Shown piece by piece: positions 1 to 10,200 of a stretch of 64,000 bases of DNA. Location: positions 2,204,501-2,268,500 of the forward strand of contig NZ_OY781365.1 in NCBI RefSeq assembly GCF_963676815.1. The letters run 5' to 3'. This DNA is from an uncultured Draconibacterium sp. (GTDB lineage Bacteria; Bacteroidota; Bacteroidia; Bacteroidales; Prolixibacteraceae). A model generated the notes under the pieces. It ran no database searches, was not told where the DNA came from, and was given only the letters and a program-made list of their open reading frames with translations. The translations under genes were made by a program, and so were the position numbers. The stretch's first letter is position 1; each line of letters begins with the position of its first letter.

Positions 1-32
1 TAAAATTTTGTCAGTCAGCGCAATCGCGTTTG

Positions 33-66
33 CAAAAAAATACCCGCCTCTATAAAAAGACGGGTA
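33..66 (-). terminator. Rho-independent terminator after the isomerase gene
   Basis: On the minus strand, TACCCG (66-61) can pair with CGGGTA (46-41). The arm is followed by a run of seven T residues (complement of the A run at 34-40). It lies just past the stop codon at 92, so it probably ends the oxidoreductase-isomerase transcript. The stem is short (6 bp) with a long loop, so this is a moderate call. Confidence 0.55.
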
Positions 67-91
67 AATTAATTAATATAACTATTCGATT

Positions 92-1159
92 TTACATCAA
101 AATCTGACGGGCGTAGTTCACGCAGGTTTTTACTTCTTTCACTGCATTCGACCATGGTTTTACGTCGTATTCCAACTCAATGTCGCAATAAATCGGCCAT
201 TTTTCCTTTTTGATCAGAAGCAGTACTTCTTCCAATGGCATCTGCCCTTGTCCCCAAACCTGGTTTTGGTTAGGCGGATCAGTTTCCGGTCCGGTTTTAT
301 CTTTAATGTGAATACTAAAAATACGATCGTGGTATTTCCGCAGTATGTCGCAAGGATTTTTGCCGGTAGAACCAAAATAGTGCCCGGAATCAAAGTTAAA
401 CATCACCGCCGGCGAAATGTCCATGAAATTGTCGTAAGTAAAACCTTCTACTTCTGCAAATTGCATGTGCTGATGGAAAACGGCGTACATTCCGTGTTTC
501 TCGGCAATTGGCCCCAACTTTTTAGCTGCGGCTTCGCTTATTTCTTCGCTAACACCTTTAGCACCCATTGCTTTAGCCACTGTAAAAGCGTATTCAATTT
601 CTTCGTCCGACCATTGCGAAGGCGAGAATTTTACAATGTGTGGTTTTATTCCGGCATCATCCAGCAGTTTTCTGGCGGCTTCTACTTTTTTCATGTCAAC
701 ATTCAGACGGAACTTACGCACTTCCTCATTGTATTTATCCATTCTGGCTTGCTGTTCGGCATTTAATTGCGGACGACCCCTGCGGCGTGGTTGTGGTGCC
801 TCACCGCTTGCTTCTTGTTCCGCTTGCTGCTGTCTCCTGATTTCCATGAAAATTTCCATCATCGGACTTTCGGGGGCTCCCAAATAGGTTTCTAAATCGC
901 CGCTCATTAATTCAATTGAGCTGATGTTACACTCTTTGCAATACTTTACAATATTTTCCAGTCCGCCCGGCATAGTTCGCCAGCTGTAGGTAATGGCACC
1001 AATGTGTACTCCACCAAAATTCGAGTTGGGATTGTCATTTTTCTGCGCCGGATTTGCCATGGCAAAGTTTACCGGAACCATTGAAACGGCCGCTAAAGCA
1101 GCTGAGCTTCCTAAAAATTTTCTACGCGATAGCCCGTTATTTTTGTTTTTACTCATCAC
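92..1159 (-). CDS. Tat-exported sugar phosphate isomerase/epimerase-like TIM-barrel protein
   Basis: A 355-residue protein of the xylose isomerase-like TIM barrel (AP-endonuclease 2) superfamily, whose members interconvert or epimerise sugars using a divalent metal. It begins with a twin-arginine signal (SRRKFLGSSAALAA, about residues 11-25), so it should act outside the cytoplasm. Barrel-like motifs visible are IGAITYSWR near the start, FHQHMQF, MFNFDSGHYFG and FSIHIKDK, with His, Asp and Glu residues of the kind that bind metal. Residues about 107-150 form a charged, Gln/Glu/Arg-rich insertion (QPRRRGRPQL) that interrupts the fold. The oxidoreductase gene lies 16 bp upstream on the same strand, so the two are probably co-transcribed. 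Exact substrate is unknown; the PUL setting suggests a released or oxidised sugar. Confidence 0.8.
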   Translation of the reverse strand: MMSKNKNNGLSRRKFLGSSAALAAVSMVPVNFAMANPAQKNDNPNSNFGGVHIGAITYSWRTMPGGLENIVKYCKECNISSIELMSGDLETYLGAPESPMMEIFMEIRRQQQAEQEASGEAPQPRRRGRPQLNAEQQARMDKYNEEVRKFRLNVDMKKVEAARKLLDDAGIKPHIVKFSPSQWSDEEIEYAFTVAKAMGAKGVSEEISEAAAKKLGPIAEKHGMYAVFHQHMQFAEVEGFTYDNFMDISPAVMFNFDSGHYFGSTGKNPCDILRKYHDRIFSIHIKDKTGPETDPPNQNQVWGQGQMPLEEVLLLIKKEKWPIYCDIELEYDVKPWSNAVKEVKTCVNYARQILM

Positions 1160-1175
1160 AATTTAATTTAGAATT

Positions 1176-2672
1176 TTACAATTTCCATCCGTTACGGTAC
1201 TCGTAATGGAAGTAGTTATTTGCCTCTTCACAGTTGGTAATTTTCATGTTCTCAGCATCGTATTCCAGCGTTTTGTTCAGCTGTTGCGAAACCACTGCAA
1301 TGTTTGTAAGAAGCATTATTTCAGTCAGTTTTGAAGAAACTTCGAAATCGTTGGCTGCTTTGCGGCCTTCTTTAATAGCTTCAATAAAATCAACATAAAC
1401 GCTACTCGGGCGTTTCAACCATTTTTCAGGTTCAACAAAACCCGGATCGTTAGGAACCAGCTCGGGTGCTGCTCCGTGAGTTCCATGCATCAACATGCCT
1501 TTATCGCCGATGTACAGTGCTTCACGAAGCTGACGGTCGGTTTCCAGTACATCAGGACGGGCAGGTTTAATTCCACCGTCGCTCCAGGTTACTTTTACTG
1601 GAGGCATGTTTCCACGTGCAGGAAATTCGTATGTAACGCTTTCTGCCTGGGGGAGATACTCGTTGTTGAAAGGTGTTGTTGTAGCCTGGATTTTTGTTGG
1701 CATTCCAAGGTTTAAGGCCCAGATTGGCGCATCGAAAGTATGTGCTCCCATATCGCCCATTGCACCTGTACCGTAATCCCACAAACCACGCCATGCAAAG
1801 TGAGTTGTTTCAGGGCTGTAAGGTTTTTCGGGTGCAGGTCCTAACCACAGATCGTATTTTAAATTGGCCGGAACTTCAACTCCTGCCGGACGATCAATAT
1901 ATCCTTGTCGCCAAACCGGACGGTTCGACCACATATGAACTTCCGAAACATTTCCGATTGCTCCCGACTGGATCCACTCAACGGTTTGCATGGTTCCCTC
2001 AATGTTGTGTCCCTGGTTACCCATTTGACTAACAAGGCCGGTTTCTTTTGCCAGATCGCGTAGGAAACGAACTTCGTGAATAGTTTTTGCCATTGGCTTC
2101 TCTACAAAAACGTGTTTGCCGGCACGCATAGCGTAAGCCGCAATAACAGCATGTGTATGGTCGGGTGTTCCAATTAATACCGCATCAATTTCTTTTTCAT
2201 TATCTATCATTTCGCGGAAATCGTGGTATTTTTTGGCTTTGGGGTAGCCAGCCATAATATGGCCGGCATAGTCATGATCAACATCGCAAAGGGCATAAAT
2301 ATTGGCATGTTTAAACGATTTGTCCTCGGCAGCAGCGCCCATTTGTATCGGAGCATCGGAGTTTGCTACGCCTCCTCTTTGCCCAAATCCTCTTCTTTCA
2401 GGTTTGATACCTGCATAAGGTTGCACTAAGAAACCACTCATATTAAAGGCTCTTTTGATAGGAACATCAGGAGTAGCAATGTTCTGAATGTCGCCGCCGC
2501 CTTGGCTACCAACACCAATACCGGCTATGTTTACCATATCACTTGGAGACATGTAACCGGTTCCACCTAAAACGTGGCGCGGAACAATTGTAAATCCGGC
2601 AGCTGCAGCTGCTGAAGTACCAATAAAAGTTCTTCTTGAAAAACTTCGGGAGTTCTTGTTGTTTGAATTCAT
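1176..2672 (-). CDS. Tat-exported Gfo/Idh/MocA family oxidoreductase
   Basis: A 498-residue NAD(P)-dependent sugar dehydrogenase-like protein. A Tat signal (SRRTFIGTSAAAAA, about residues 12-25) precedes a Rossmann domain with the family motifs DAVLIGTPDHTHA and HVFVEKPMAKT, the latter holding the conserved EKP Lys. A Gfo/Idh/MocA C-terminal domain follows (DLWLGPAPEKPY, WDYGTGAMGDMGAHTFD). Secreted Bacteroidota members of this family oxidise sugars or glycosides, often with a tightly bound cofactor, and commonly pair with a TIM-barrel partner, as here. It is the upstream gene of that pair. The substrate cannot be read from the sequence. The N-terminal half carries a variable insert (about residues 65-110) between the start of the Rossmann fold and the next strand. 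Confidence 0.85.
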   Translation of the reverse strand: MNSNNKNSRSFSRRTFIGTSAAAAAGFTIVPRHVLGGTGYMSPSDMVNIAGIGVGSQGGGDIQNIATPDVPIKRAFNMSGFLVQPYAGIKPERRGFGQRGGVANSDAPIQMGAAAEDKSFKHANIYALCDVDHDYAGHIMAGYPKAKKYHDFREMIDNEKEIDAVLIGTPDHTHAVIAAYAMRAGKHVFVEKPMAKTIHEVRFLRDLAKETGLVSQMGNQGHNIEGTMQTVEWIQSGAIGNVSEVHMWSNRPVWRQGYIDRPAGVEVPANLKYDLWLGPAPEKPYSPETTHFAWRGLWDYGTGAMGDMGAHTFDAPIWALNLGMPTKIQATTTPFNNEYLPQAESVTYEFPARGNMPPVKVTWSDGGIKPARPDVLETDRQLREALYIGDKGMLMHGTHGAAPELVPNDPGFVEPEKWLKRPSSVYVDFIEAIKEGRKAANDFEVSSKLTEIMLLTNIAVVSQQLNKTLEYDAENMKITNCEEANNYFHYEYRNGWKL

Positions 2673-2806
2673 TTTTTATGGTTTAGTTAATAAAATGTTG
2701 TACTCTGATCTTTATTAAGATGAATAGAATATTAATAGGTTTAATCAGCGGCATATGTTATTGAACATCATGAATAAACGCGGATACATGAGCTATTTAT
2801 TGAACA

Positions 2807-2842
2807 CAAAAAAAGCTGCACTGTACTAACAGAGCAGCTTTT
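2807..2842 (-). terminator. Rho-independent terminator after GH43
   Basis: On the minus strand, AAAAGCTGC (2842-2834) pairs with GCAGCTTTT (2819-2811), giving a 9-bp stem with a 14-nt loop, and the T run continues past the stem. It sits 22 bp beyond the stop of the GH43 gene at 2864 and isolates that gene from the oxidoreductase downstream. Confidence 0.8.
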
Positions 2843-2863
2843 CATTTCAGAAATATCCTGGAA

Positions 2864-4480
2864 CTATTTTGTCAGGTATTCTATCCAGTCGAAATCGGCG
2901 TTGGCTTCCGAAGTTTTGCCATTTCCGGTGGCGTACAAACCAACATAAATGCCGGTGAAAAAACCAACAGTTTCGGTAGCCAGGAATTTGGCATCGGCAG
3001 TTTCAACTGCGGTAAATTCATCGTTGCCCTGCGCAAACGAAAAGGTGAAAGTAGTTTTATCTCCACTCACGCGCAGTTTTACCGGTCCCGGTTTCAGTGT
3101 ATATTCTTTCGAACTATAAATGGTTTGACCAAATTGCAATTTCACGGTTAAAATTCGGTCATTGCCTTTTTTGCTCACAATGATATCAAAGTGCGAACCG
3201 TTGTTTAGCAATACCAATCCGGCTTCTTCATTTTCATTTTTCGGATCGAATTCAAGCTGGGTAGTTGCTGTAAAATGGTGATGTTTTAAACGACGTCCCA
3301 CAAAGGTTGAGGTGTTGCTGGTGCTGATGGTTTCAGCAGCTCCCTTTAAACGCAAAAAGCCTTCACGTTCGGTCAATGAAAAATTACTTTCTGTTGGCGC
3401 CTGCACATAATTCCAGTCCAGACCAAGTTCTTCATTGTCAAAATCAACTTTCGATGGTGGTGCTGCAACCGGTTTTAATGGCAGAGTAGGGCAGGTCATA
3501 TCAACGTCAACAGTTCCGTTTCCGTTAACTACCGGCCAGCCGTTTTTGGGCCAGGTTACCGGAGCAAGGCAGGTTTCGCGGCCCAGAATGTGGTGTGTTT
3601 TGTCGGAAATATTGCGGTAACCATGGAAAACAATCCACCACGAATTGTCGTGTGCCTGGATAATATCGGCATGGCCAATTCCCTGTATCGGTTTTCCCTG
3701 TCCGGCGGCGTTACATTGTGTTAAAATTGGATTGGCCGGATTATCGATGTACGGCCCCCAAATGCTATTGCTGCGTGCAATGGTTTCCGAGTGTGCTTCT
3801 TCTGTTCCGCCTTCGGCTGCCATCAGGTAGTACCAGCCGTCTTTTTTGTAAATATGCGGTCCTTCGGCGTATCTGCCACCCGTTCCGTTCCACACTTTTT
3901 TACCTTCTGATAACTCGCCGGTTTCCAGGTCTACTTCATACAAAATAAAGGGAGAGCTGATGATGTAGGCTTGTCCATCGTCGTCCCAAAACAGGTCGGG
4001 ATCGATACCCGGAACGTTTACCCAAATTGGATCGGACCAAGGACCTGCCGGATTACTTGCTGTTACATAAAAGTTACCTCCCCCTATAATATTGGTGGTG
4101 ATCATATAAAAAGTTCCGTCATGATAACGAAGTGTTGCGGCAAAAATGTTTATTCCGTTTGGAATTTGCGATTCGCGGGTAATGCAGTGCCCTATTTGTT
4201 CCCAGTTTACGAGGTCTTTACTGTGAAAAACCGGAACTCCCGGGAAATACTCGAAAGTACTGGTGATGAGGTAATAATCGTCGCCAACACGACAAACACT
4301 AGGATCGGAATAGAAACCCGGAATAATTGGATTATTGTAAGTTACAATTGCATTGGGTTCGGGCGCTTTTGCAAACGGGTTTGGCGCGACTTGCGCAAAA
4401 AGGTTAAGACTCAGACAAAGTGCAGTTAGCAAAGCAAAACTCTTTAATCCTGCTACTGAGCGCGATTCATTTCTATTCAT
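2864..4480 (-). CDS. GH43 beta-xylosidase / alpha-L-arabinofuranosidase
   Basis: A 538-residue secreted glycoside hydrolase with a signal peptide (about residues 1-29, ending LNLFAQ). The five-bladed GH43 propeller runs from about 47 to 340. The catalytic triad is visible as Asp59 (GFYSDPS, base), Asp160 (GIDPDLF, pKa modulator) and Glu206 (YAEGPHI, acid). Residues about 345-538 form a concanavalin-type beta-sandwich that in this family helps shape the active site (FDNEELGLDWNYVQ onwards). The sequence FYSDPSVCRVGDDYYLITSTFEYFPG is typical of the subgroup that removes terminal xylose or arabinofuranose. It stands alone between a terminator and a 170-bp gap, so it is probably a single-gene unit. 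The specificity (xylosidase or arabinofuranosidase) is uncertain. Confidence 0.88.
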   Translation of the reverse strand: MNRNESRSVAGLKSFALLTALCLSLNLFAQVAPNPFAKAPEPNAIVTYNNPIIPGFYSDPSVCRVGDDYYLITSTFEYFPGVPVFHSKDLVNWEQIGHCITRESQIPNGINIFAATLRYHDGTFYMITTNIIGGGNFYVTASNPAGPWSDPIWVNVPGIDPDLFWDDDGQAYIISSPFILYEVDLETGELSEGKKVWNGTGGRYAEGPHIYKKDGWYYLMAAEGGTEEAHSETIARSNSIWGPYIDNPANPILTQCNAAGQGKPIQGIGHADIIQAHDNSWWIVFHGYRNISDKTHHILGRETCLAPVTWPKNGWPVVNGNGTVDVDMTCPTLPLKPVAAPPSKVDFDNEELGLDWNYVQAPTESNFSLTEREGFLRLKGAAETISTSNTSTFVGRRLKHHHFTATTQLEFDPKNENEEAGLVLLNNGSHFDIIVSKKGNDRILTVKLQFGQTIYSSKEYTLKPGPVKLRVSGDKTTFTFSFAQGNDEFTAVETADAKFLATETVGFFTGIYVGLYATGNGKTSEANADFDWIEYLTK

Positions 4481-4650
4481 GGTCTAATTAATTTTAGCTG
4501 GTTGTACAATTTTGTTTGAACAATAATTAGCCTAATTTACTAAAGTTAAGCTGATGTGCGAAACTAATTCATATTGTATAAATAACAAAATGGAATATGA
4601 ATGTTGTTAGCCAGCCTAAAATGGTGCTCTCTGAAAGAATCAGTTTTATC

Positions 4651-6873
4651 TTATAATCGAAATGTATGAGTATACTTCAGCATTATGGTTCTACTAAGGT
4701 ATTTTGGCATTTCAGGAACTGCGCCCGATTTGTCGGCGTTTCTTAAGTCGTTGAACACCACATAAAGGTCGTTTCCATCGCGTGGATTGTACCTTAGCCG
4801 CAGGTTTGTAACAATAATATTTCCGCCTTCGTTGTACTGCACAAATGAACTCAGCGAAATTTTGGTGTTTAGCATATAAGTTGCTTTAACGCGGGCAATG
4901 TTGTTTGAAAACTGCTGCTTTCGGGTTGAGAATTCAACTTGGTCATAACGATAAGTAGCTGAAAACTGGAAGCTTGCAGAGAGGTTAAAATCTGCATCAA
5001 GATCAAAAGTGTACTGTGTTCCATCGTAAAACTCCCCACCGTTCAGGCCTAAGCGACCCACCAGTTTTTTGGTTCGCGGAGTAAAAAACATGTTTCGTAC
5101 ATTCCAGAATGAATAATCTTTGGCCGGAACAAAAACATCGTCGTCAAGGTAAAAGTCTTCAAGTATTCCCTCTTCATTGTATGCCAGCGAAGTAAAAAAT
5201 CCAAAACCATTTTTAAAATTCATTCTAAATTCAGGAGAAACCTGCATGCTTTCGGTTCCACCATTTTCGAGTCTGCTTACCAGGTCAAAATCTACTCCGG
5301 CACTTATGTCGTAAATAGATGAATTCTCGCCCGGAAACCAACCGTAACCCAGGGTAGTTTTAAATCGCTGAATATTATTCAACATCATAAAACCAGATTC
5401 CGGATTAAAATTCTTTCCCCAATACGAATATTTTGCATCGTAGGTAAATCCTTCTTCTGAACGACGTTCCATGAAAATTGTAAAATATGTAGGATCCATT
5501 GAAAGTGCTTTCGATTCAATGTCTTTATCTTGTGTTTGGGCAAGTTTTACTTCCAGGTAATCAACATCGGTAAGTTTAAAAATACCATCGAGACCATAGG
5601 CAATGTTGTAATTACCATCAAAATCAATTCGCGAAGTTACCATTCCGCCAACGTACGAATTTTCGTTAATAACTTGTTTCCGCAGGCGTGCCACACCAAA
5701 ATTTTCGGCAGCATAACCGTTATATGCTTCGGTATTCATATTTAAAAATCCTACGTCCCATTTTCCCGCCCGGCCAACCAGGCGTGCACCTCCTAAAATA
5801 TCTACCACATCTCCATCGGGCGATATCCCAATTTTTCTACTGTAAAATAGGTTTTGTCGACCTCCCAGATCGAAGCTGAAAATACTGGCTCGTTCCTGAA
5901 AGAACAACCTTTTCTCGGGGAAGAAAAGCGAGTATCGGGTGAGGTTTACGACCTGATTATCGGCCTCTACCTGCGCAAAGTCGGTATTCACGGTGAGGTC
6001 CAGGGTCATGTTTCCGTTTATGTTGTATTTTACATCGAGGCCACCGGTAATTTCCGGATCATCGGAGCTTATGTATTCGTCTTCAGTCTCATTTAATTCG
6101 TTGTTTTTTGATGTACCACCCAGTATGTAAGGCGAAATATAAACCGGGTTACGTTCTTGTATTCCGTCGAAAACAATGGTTTGACTGAATGAAGGGCGTA
6201 GGTTTGCTCCTCGTCCGTATTTATTATCGATGGCAGGATAAGTGTATTTTTCGTTATGATGACTGATATTACGATTAATGATCAGCCCCATTTTTGTAAC
6301 GTCGTTAACACTCTGAAAACGCAAACTGGAAAAAGGGATCCGCATCTCCACGTGCCAGGCATTTTCGGTAGTTACAGTTTTTACGTCCCAATACGAGTTC
6401 CAGGTATAATTGCTGCTTCCACCGGGGCCACCGCCTTGCCCGTCGTTCGATATGGCATAATCAATTTTTAGTCCCGAAGGCATAGTAAAAAAAGCCAGAC
6501 CATTTTCGTTGTCGTCATACGAGTCGAGTAAAATTCCAAAAGAATCGGAATTTCCTGATCTTTCGTCGCGCTTTTTACTGGTTGATACCAGTTCATTTAT
6601 GTTGTTGTAATACAGTATCGCTCCGATCCATAAATAGTTATCATCAAAAGTGATGTAAACCTCGCTGTTTTCTGTTGTAGGTTTATTAAATACCGGATAG
6701 TGCATTGAGAGAGGGAAATTCGTGCTCAGTTTCCATTCTGGTTCTGCCACCTGTCCGTCAAAATTAATTTCGCTGTTAAGCGGTTTAATGGCTACCTCAT
6801 CCTGTGCCTTTAATCTTATTCCTGAAAAAATAAGAGACAGGAGAAAAAGAGCATAAAATGTCTTAATCTTCAT
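4651..6873 (-). CDS. DUF5916 protein with CBM9-like N-terminus, outer-membrane barrel type
   Basis: A 740-residue protein with a signal peptide (ending RLKAQ, about residue 24). The N-terminal domain (about 30-215) resembles CBM9-like carbohydrate-binding domains: INFDGQVAEPEWKLS and DDNYLWIGAILYYNN. The remainder matches the DUF5916 pattern common in Bacteroidota: FFPEKRLFFQERASIFSF, LFYSRKIG and repeated aromatic amphipathic strands. It ends in a C-terminal aromatic-rich strand (KYTHTFRL) like an outer-membrane beta-barrel. No catalytic residues are recognisable. A role in surface binding or uptake of glycan fragments is an inference from the fold and context. The flanking gaps (170 and 339 bp) suggest its own transcript. 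Confidence 0.75.
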   Translation of the reverse strand: MKIKTFYALFLLSLIFSGIRLKAQDEVAIKPLNSEINFDGQVAEPEWKLSTNFPLSMHYPVFNKPTTENSEVYITFDDNYLWIGAILYYNNINELVSTSKKRDERSGNSDSFGILLDSYDDNENGLAFFTMPSGLKIDYAISNDGQGGGPGGSSNYTWNSYWDVKTVTTENAWHVEMRIPFSSLRFQSVNDVTKMGLIINRNISHHNEKYTYPAIDNKYGRGANLRPSFSQTIVFDGIQERNPVYISPYILGGTSKNNELNETEDEYISSDDPEITGGLDVKYNINGNMTLDLTVNTDFAQVEADNQVVNLTRYSLFFPEKRLFFQERASIFSFDLGGRQNLFYSRKIGISPDGDVVDILGGARLVGRAGKWDVGFLNMNTEAYNGYAAENFGVARLRKQVINENSYVGGMVTSRIDFDGNYNIAYGLDGIFKLTDVDYLEVKLAQTQDKDIESKALSMDPTYFTIFMERRSEEGFTYDAKYSYWGKNFNPESGFMMLNNIQRFKTTLGYGWFPGENSSIYDISAGVDFDLVSRLENGGTESMQVSPEFRMNFKNGFGFFTSLAYNEEGILEDFYLDDDVFVPAKDYSFWNVRNMFFTPRTKKLVGRLGLNGGEFYDGTQYTFDLDADFNLSASFQFSATYRYDQVEFSTRKQQFSNNIARVKATYMLNTKISLSSFVQYNEGGNIIVTNLRLRYNPRDGNDLYVVFNDLRNADKSGAVPEMPKYLSRTIMLKYTHTFRL

Positions 6874-7142
6874 AGTTTTAACAGTTTAATGGTACAGTAA
6901 ACATTTGGTGCTCAGAAAATGAATGATGGTAGAAAAATGGTTGTGAATGTTATAAATCGGTAAAAACTAACATTTACTTTTTCCCTCTGAGATGCTGAAT
7001 TAGCTTGATGCGTTTTTGAATGTTTACTGTTTAGTTAGCTACAAAATTTTAATTTTTAGTCGTTTATTTCTGGTTGTTTTTGTTACAAATATTCAGACCG
7101 AAAAATGATGTGAAAGTTTAATTTGAATGAATGCCACAAAAA
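6874..7142. promoter_or_regulatory. Intergenic region with a 12-bp inverted repeat
   Basis: This is the coding-free part of a 339-bp gap upstream of the DUF5916 gene. ACAGTAAACATT at 6894-6905 and its exact reverse complement AATGTTTACTGT at 7019-7030 are separated by 113 bp. A partial copy (AACATTTACT) lies at 6969-6978. I see no convincing TAnnTTTG box. The arms may be sites for a dimeric regulator, but that is inference. Confidence 0.3.
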
Positions 7143-7175
7143 AATATCCCGGCAGGAAAACGCTGCCGGAATATT
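7138..7175 (-). terminator. Rho-independent terminator after GH106
   Basis: AATAT-C-CCGGCAG (7143-7155) pairs with CTGCCGG-A-ATATT (7163-7175) around the loop GAAAACG, with one internal mismatch. On the minus strand it is followed by a T run (complement of the A run at 7138-7144). It lies 38 bp after the GH106 stop at 7213. Confidence 0.8.
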
Positions 7176-7212
7176 AAACTAACTATACCAACTAAACTTA
7201 TGTTTATGGTCT

Positions 7213-10200
7213 TTATTTTGAACTAACCAGTACCACCGGGCCAATTAATCCGGAAGCTTTTAACGGTGAGTTTGCCTGGTAAAATGGCATTGTTGTATAG
7301 GTCAGTTTTTCGGTAACATCAGGTTGTGCATCGCCAATCAGGCGGTTTACCCATAAGTTGGCTACTTTAATTTCAATTTCATTTTCACCTTCCTGAAGCG
7401 CTGACCCAATTTCAATACGGAATGGTTTTTTCCATACCACGCCAATTTCTTTGCCATTTACTCTCACTTCTGCAAGGTTCTCAACTTCGCCAAGATCGAG
7501 GCAGATGTTTCCTTTTGCCAGCCATTCGGCAGGAATAGTAATGGTTTTGGTGTAAGTGCCTGTTCCTGAAAAGTATTTAATGTTTTTGTTGGCATTTTCA
7601 TTCCAAGGCGAAAGTGTTTCAAAAGTTGCATCAAAAGGCTCACCAACTTTTGATTCGAAACTTACTTTCCACGGGCCTGTGATATCCGCCAGTTTCGTTT
7701 GACTAATTTCAGGAACAACATACGAATTGGCTTTTGTAGCATTGCGGAAAACTACAAAAACAGCATCGTTTGGTGCAAGTTGTAGCGGAACAGTGGTACT
7801 TCCGTTTTCAATAGAGTAGGAAGTTTTCTTGATCATTCCGGTTTCAGGTTGCCATATTTCTGCCTCTTTTCCTTCCACTCTGAACGTGGCCTCCAGTTCT
7901 TCTGCACGATCTTTTCGGTTATTTACCCAATAAATGTCAATGTCTCCCAGTTGTCGGTGCACATACAATAACTCTGTGTCTTTTTCCGGTTTGGTGTATG
8001 TAAAGTCTGCAGCTATCTGTTCTGTGCTTAGCACTTCGTCAATCGGGTATCCGTTGTATATTTTCCCTTTTCCGATTGTATTTACACCGTTTTCAATTGG
8101 CCAAAGTTCGTTTGCTAAAGAATTGAACTGACCGGCGTCGTCCTCTAAACTTGGCGTTCCTATTGGTTTAGGACCGCAAATTGTTGCACCGGCCGCTGCC
8201 ATATCTTTTATACGTTGTAAAACGGGCAATGTCATGTATGCAGTACTTTTATCAAGCACCAGTAGTTTGTAAGCAGCTCCTGCCGGCGATGTGATTTTGC
8301 CATTCTCTACTTTCAGCGTGTTTAACAGTGCGTCAGCATTTATAAAATCGTACTCGTAGCCAGCAGGAACTTGAGGCAACTGCTGTCCAAATAATTCAGT
8401 GATGTTGTGACTTTCGCCATACAAATAGGCCACATCGGCAACAAAGTTTCCCTGTTGCAACATGTACGAACTTCTTGCCAGATAGTTGATCCAGGAATCG
8501 GCTTGTTCAGCCCAGGTTTCGTGGCGGTTAAACCACTGTCCGAATGGCCCGAGTCCCAAGCCCGGTATTTTATCGTCAACCGGTTGATGTACTGATGTAT
8601 GAATTACAAAGCGATTCAAACCACTTGCCAGCTCTGCATCAGCCACCGGTTTTAAAAGGCGTGGCGACCATGCCCAGGCTGTTCCAATTGCCGTCAGCGA
8701 TTCGGCAGCCACATATTTCTGTCCGTAAATATGCGAAACGGATGCTGATTCACGAACATCTGCTTTGTGACGAACTGCAACATCCGGTCCGGGGCCTCCA
8801 AAACCACCGGGTGTCCAGGTAGCGCTCATTGGTACGGCTGCTGTGCGTTTAACTTCCATCCCATCGGCAATTAATGCGCGGCCGCCTTCGTGTGATTCGG
8901 AATAGCGTCCCATACCACGTTCGGCAAGAATTTTTGTAGACTCATCGTAGTGGTATTCGGCTACCAATTCTTCGAGTGTACGTCGGTAGTCCCACAAAAA
9001 TTTATCGGTTGCTTTGGCGCTTTCAATTACTTTTCCGCTGAGTGCAGGTAACCATGGCAGAAGATCGTAGCCACGGCGGGTTTTAAATTCATCCGGCATG
9101 TTGTCGGTCCAGTTTTGGGTGCCGGCTTCCCAACTGTCGGTAATAATGTATTGCAATCCATGTTCTCCCATCAGTCCGCCGGTGGCATCTTTATACTGAT
9201 CGAGGTAATTGGTAAAATAATTTCTAACATATTGTGGATTCAGCTTATCCACCTCAAAACCTGTAGCTTCGGGCGATGCCGGATGATTTTGGCGTCCGGT
9301 TAACGAAAATCCCATGCGTATAATATTCCATTTCCCTTCAGGAATTTCCCAGTTTAAGCTACCATCTTCAGCCATTTGAGCAGTAAGGTCGATAATATTT
9401 TCTGCCGAAACAGCATTTGAAGTTTCCGGTGTTGGAACTTCTTCCAGATCGGTAGCTGTGGCAAAACCTGCCTTGTCTTCAAATCGGTTAACGCGTGCTC
9501 CTGTATGCAGCACAAGTTCCATTACTTTAGTGCCGGTAGGAGCCGGTTGATTTCCACCGCCAAGTCCCATCATAGCCATTATACCCCCGCCTCTTGATGG
9601 TTGCGGAGTGATGATATTTACGCGGAAATATTTCCCGGTTACGGGAGCAAAAGCCAGCGTTTTTTGTGCGGTTCTTCCTCCCTGGATATCAATAACTTTT
9701 TCGAAATTAGTTCCGTCGTTACTCACTTCAAGATATTGACTGGCAGGTCCTCCGCCTCCAAAATTAAACTGTCCTCTTCCGCCTCCGGTAACAATAGATA
9801 TTGATTGTATAGTTGTTGGTTCATTAAATTCGAATTGAATCCAGGAGAATTCTCCCGGTTTTTTGTAAGGAAGTTCGCTGGAGTTTACCAGATCGCCATC
9901 GCTTAGTTGCGCTAGACTGAAGTTCCCACCGCTGGAAGTAATTTTAGGCTGTAACTCTTGCATTGAGAAATCATTATCAGGAATTGGATAGGCGATTACA
10001 GAAATATCCTGGTAATATTCAGGTAAATTGTGTTCACTATCCATTGCTCCCAATGCTCCTTCTGCTCCCAGGTTTTGGAATGTTCCTGATTTTGTTGGTG
10101 GATGAGGCAGAGTTCCGGTGAAGTTTTTTCCTCCTTCTACCCGAAGTTCACTCCACACTACTTTTTTCATAGCTTCTTCGGGTTTCACCCAGGGGCCGCC

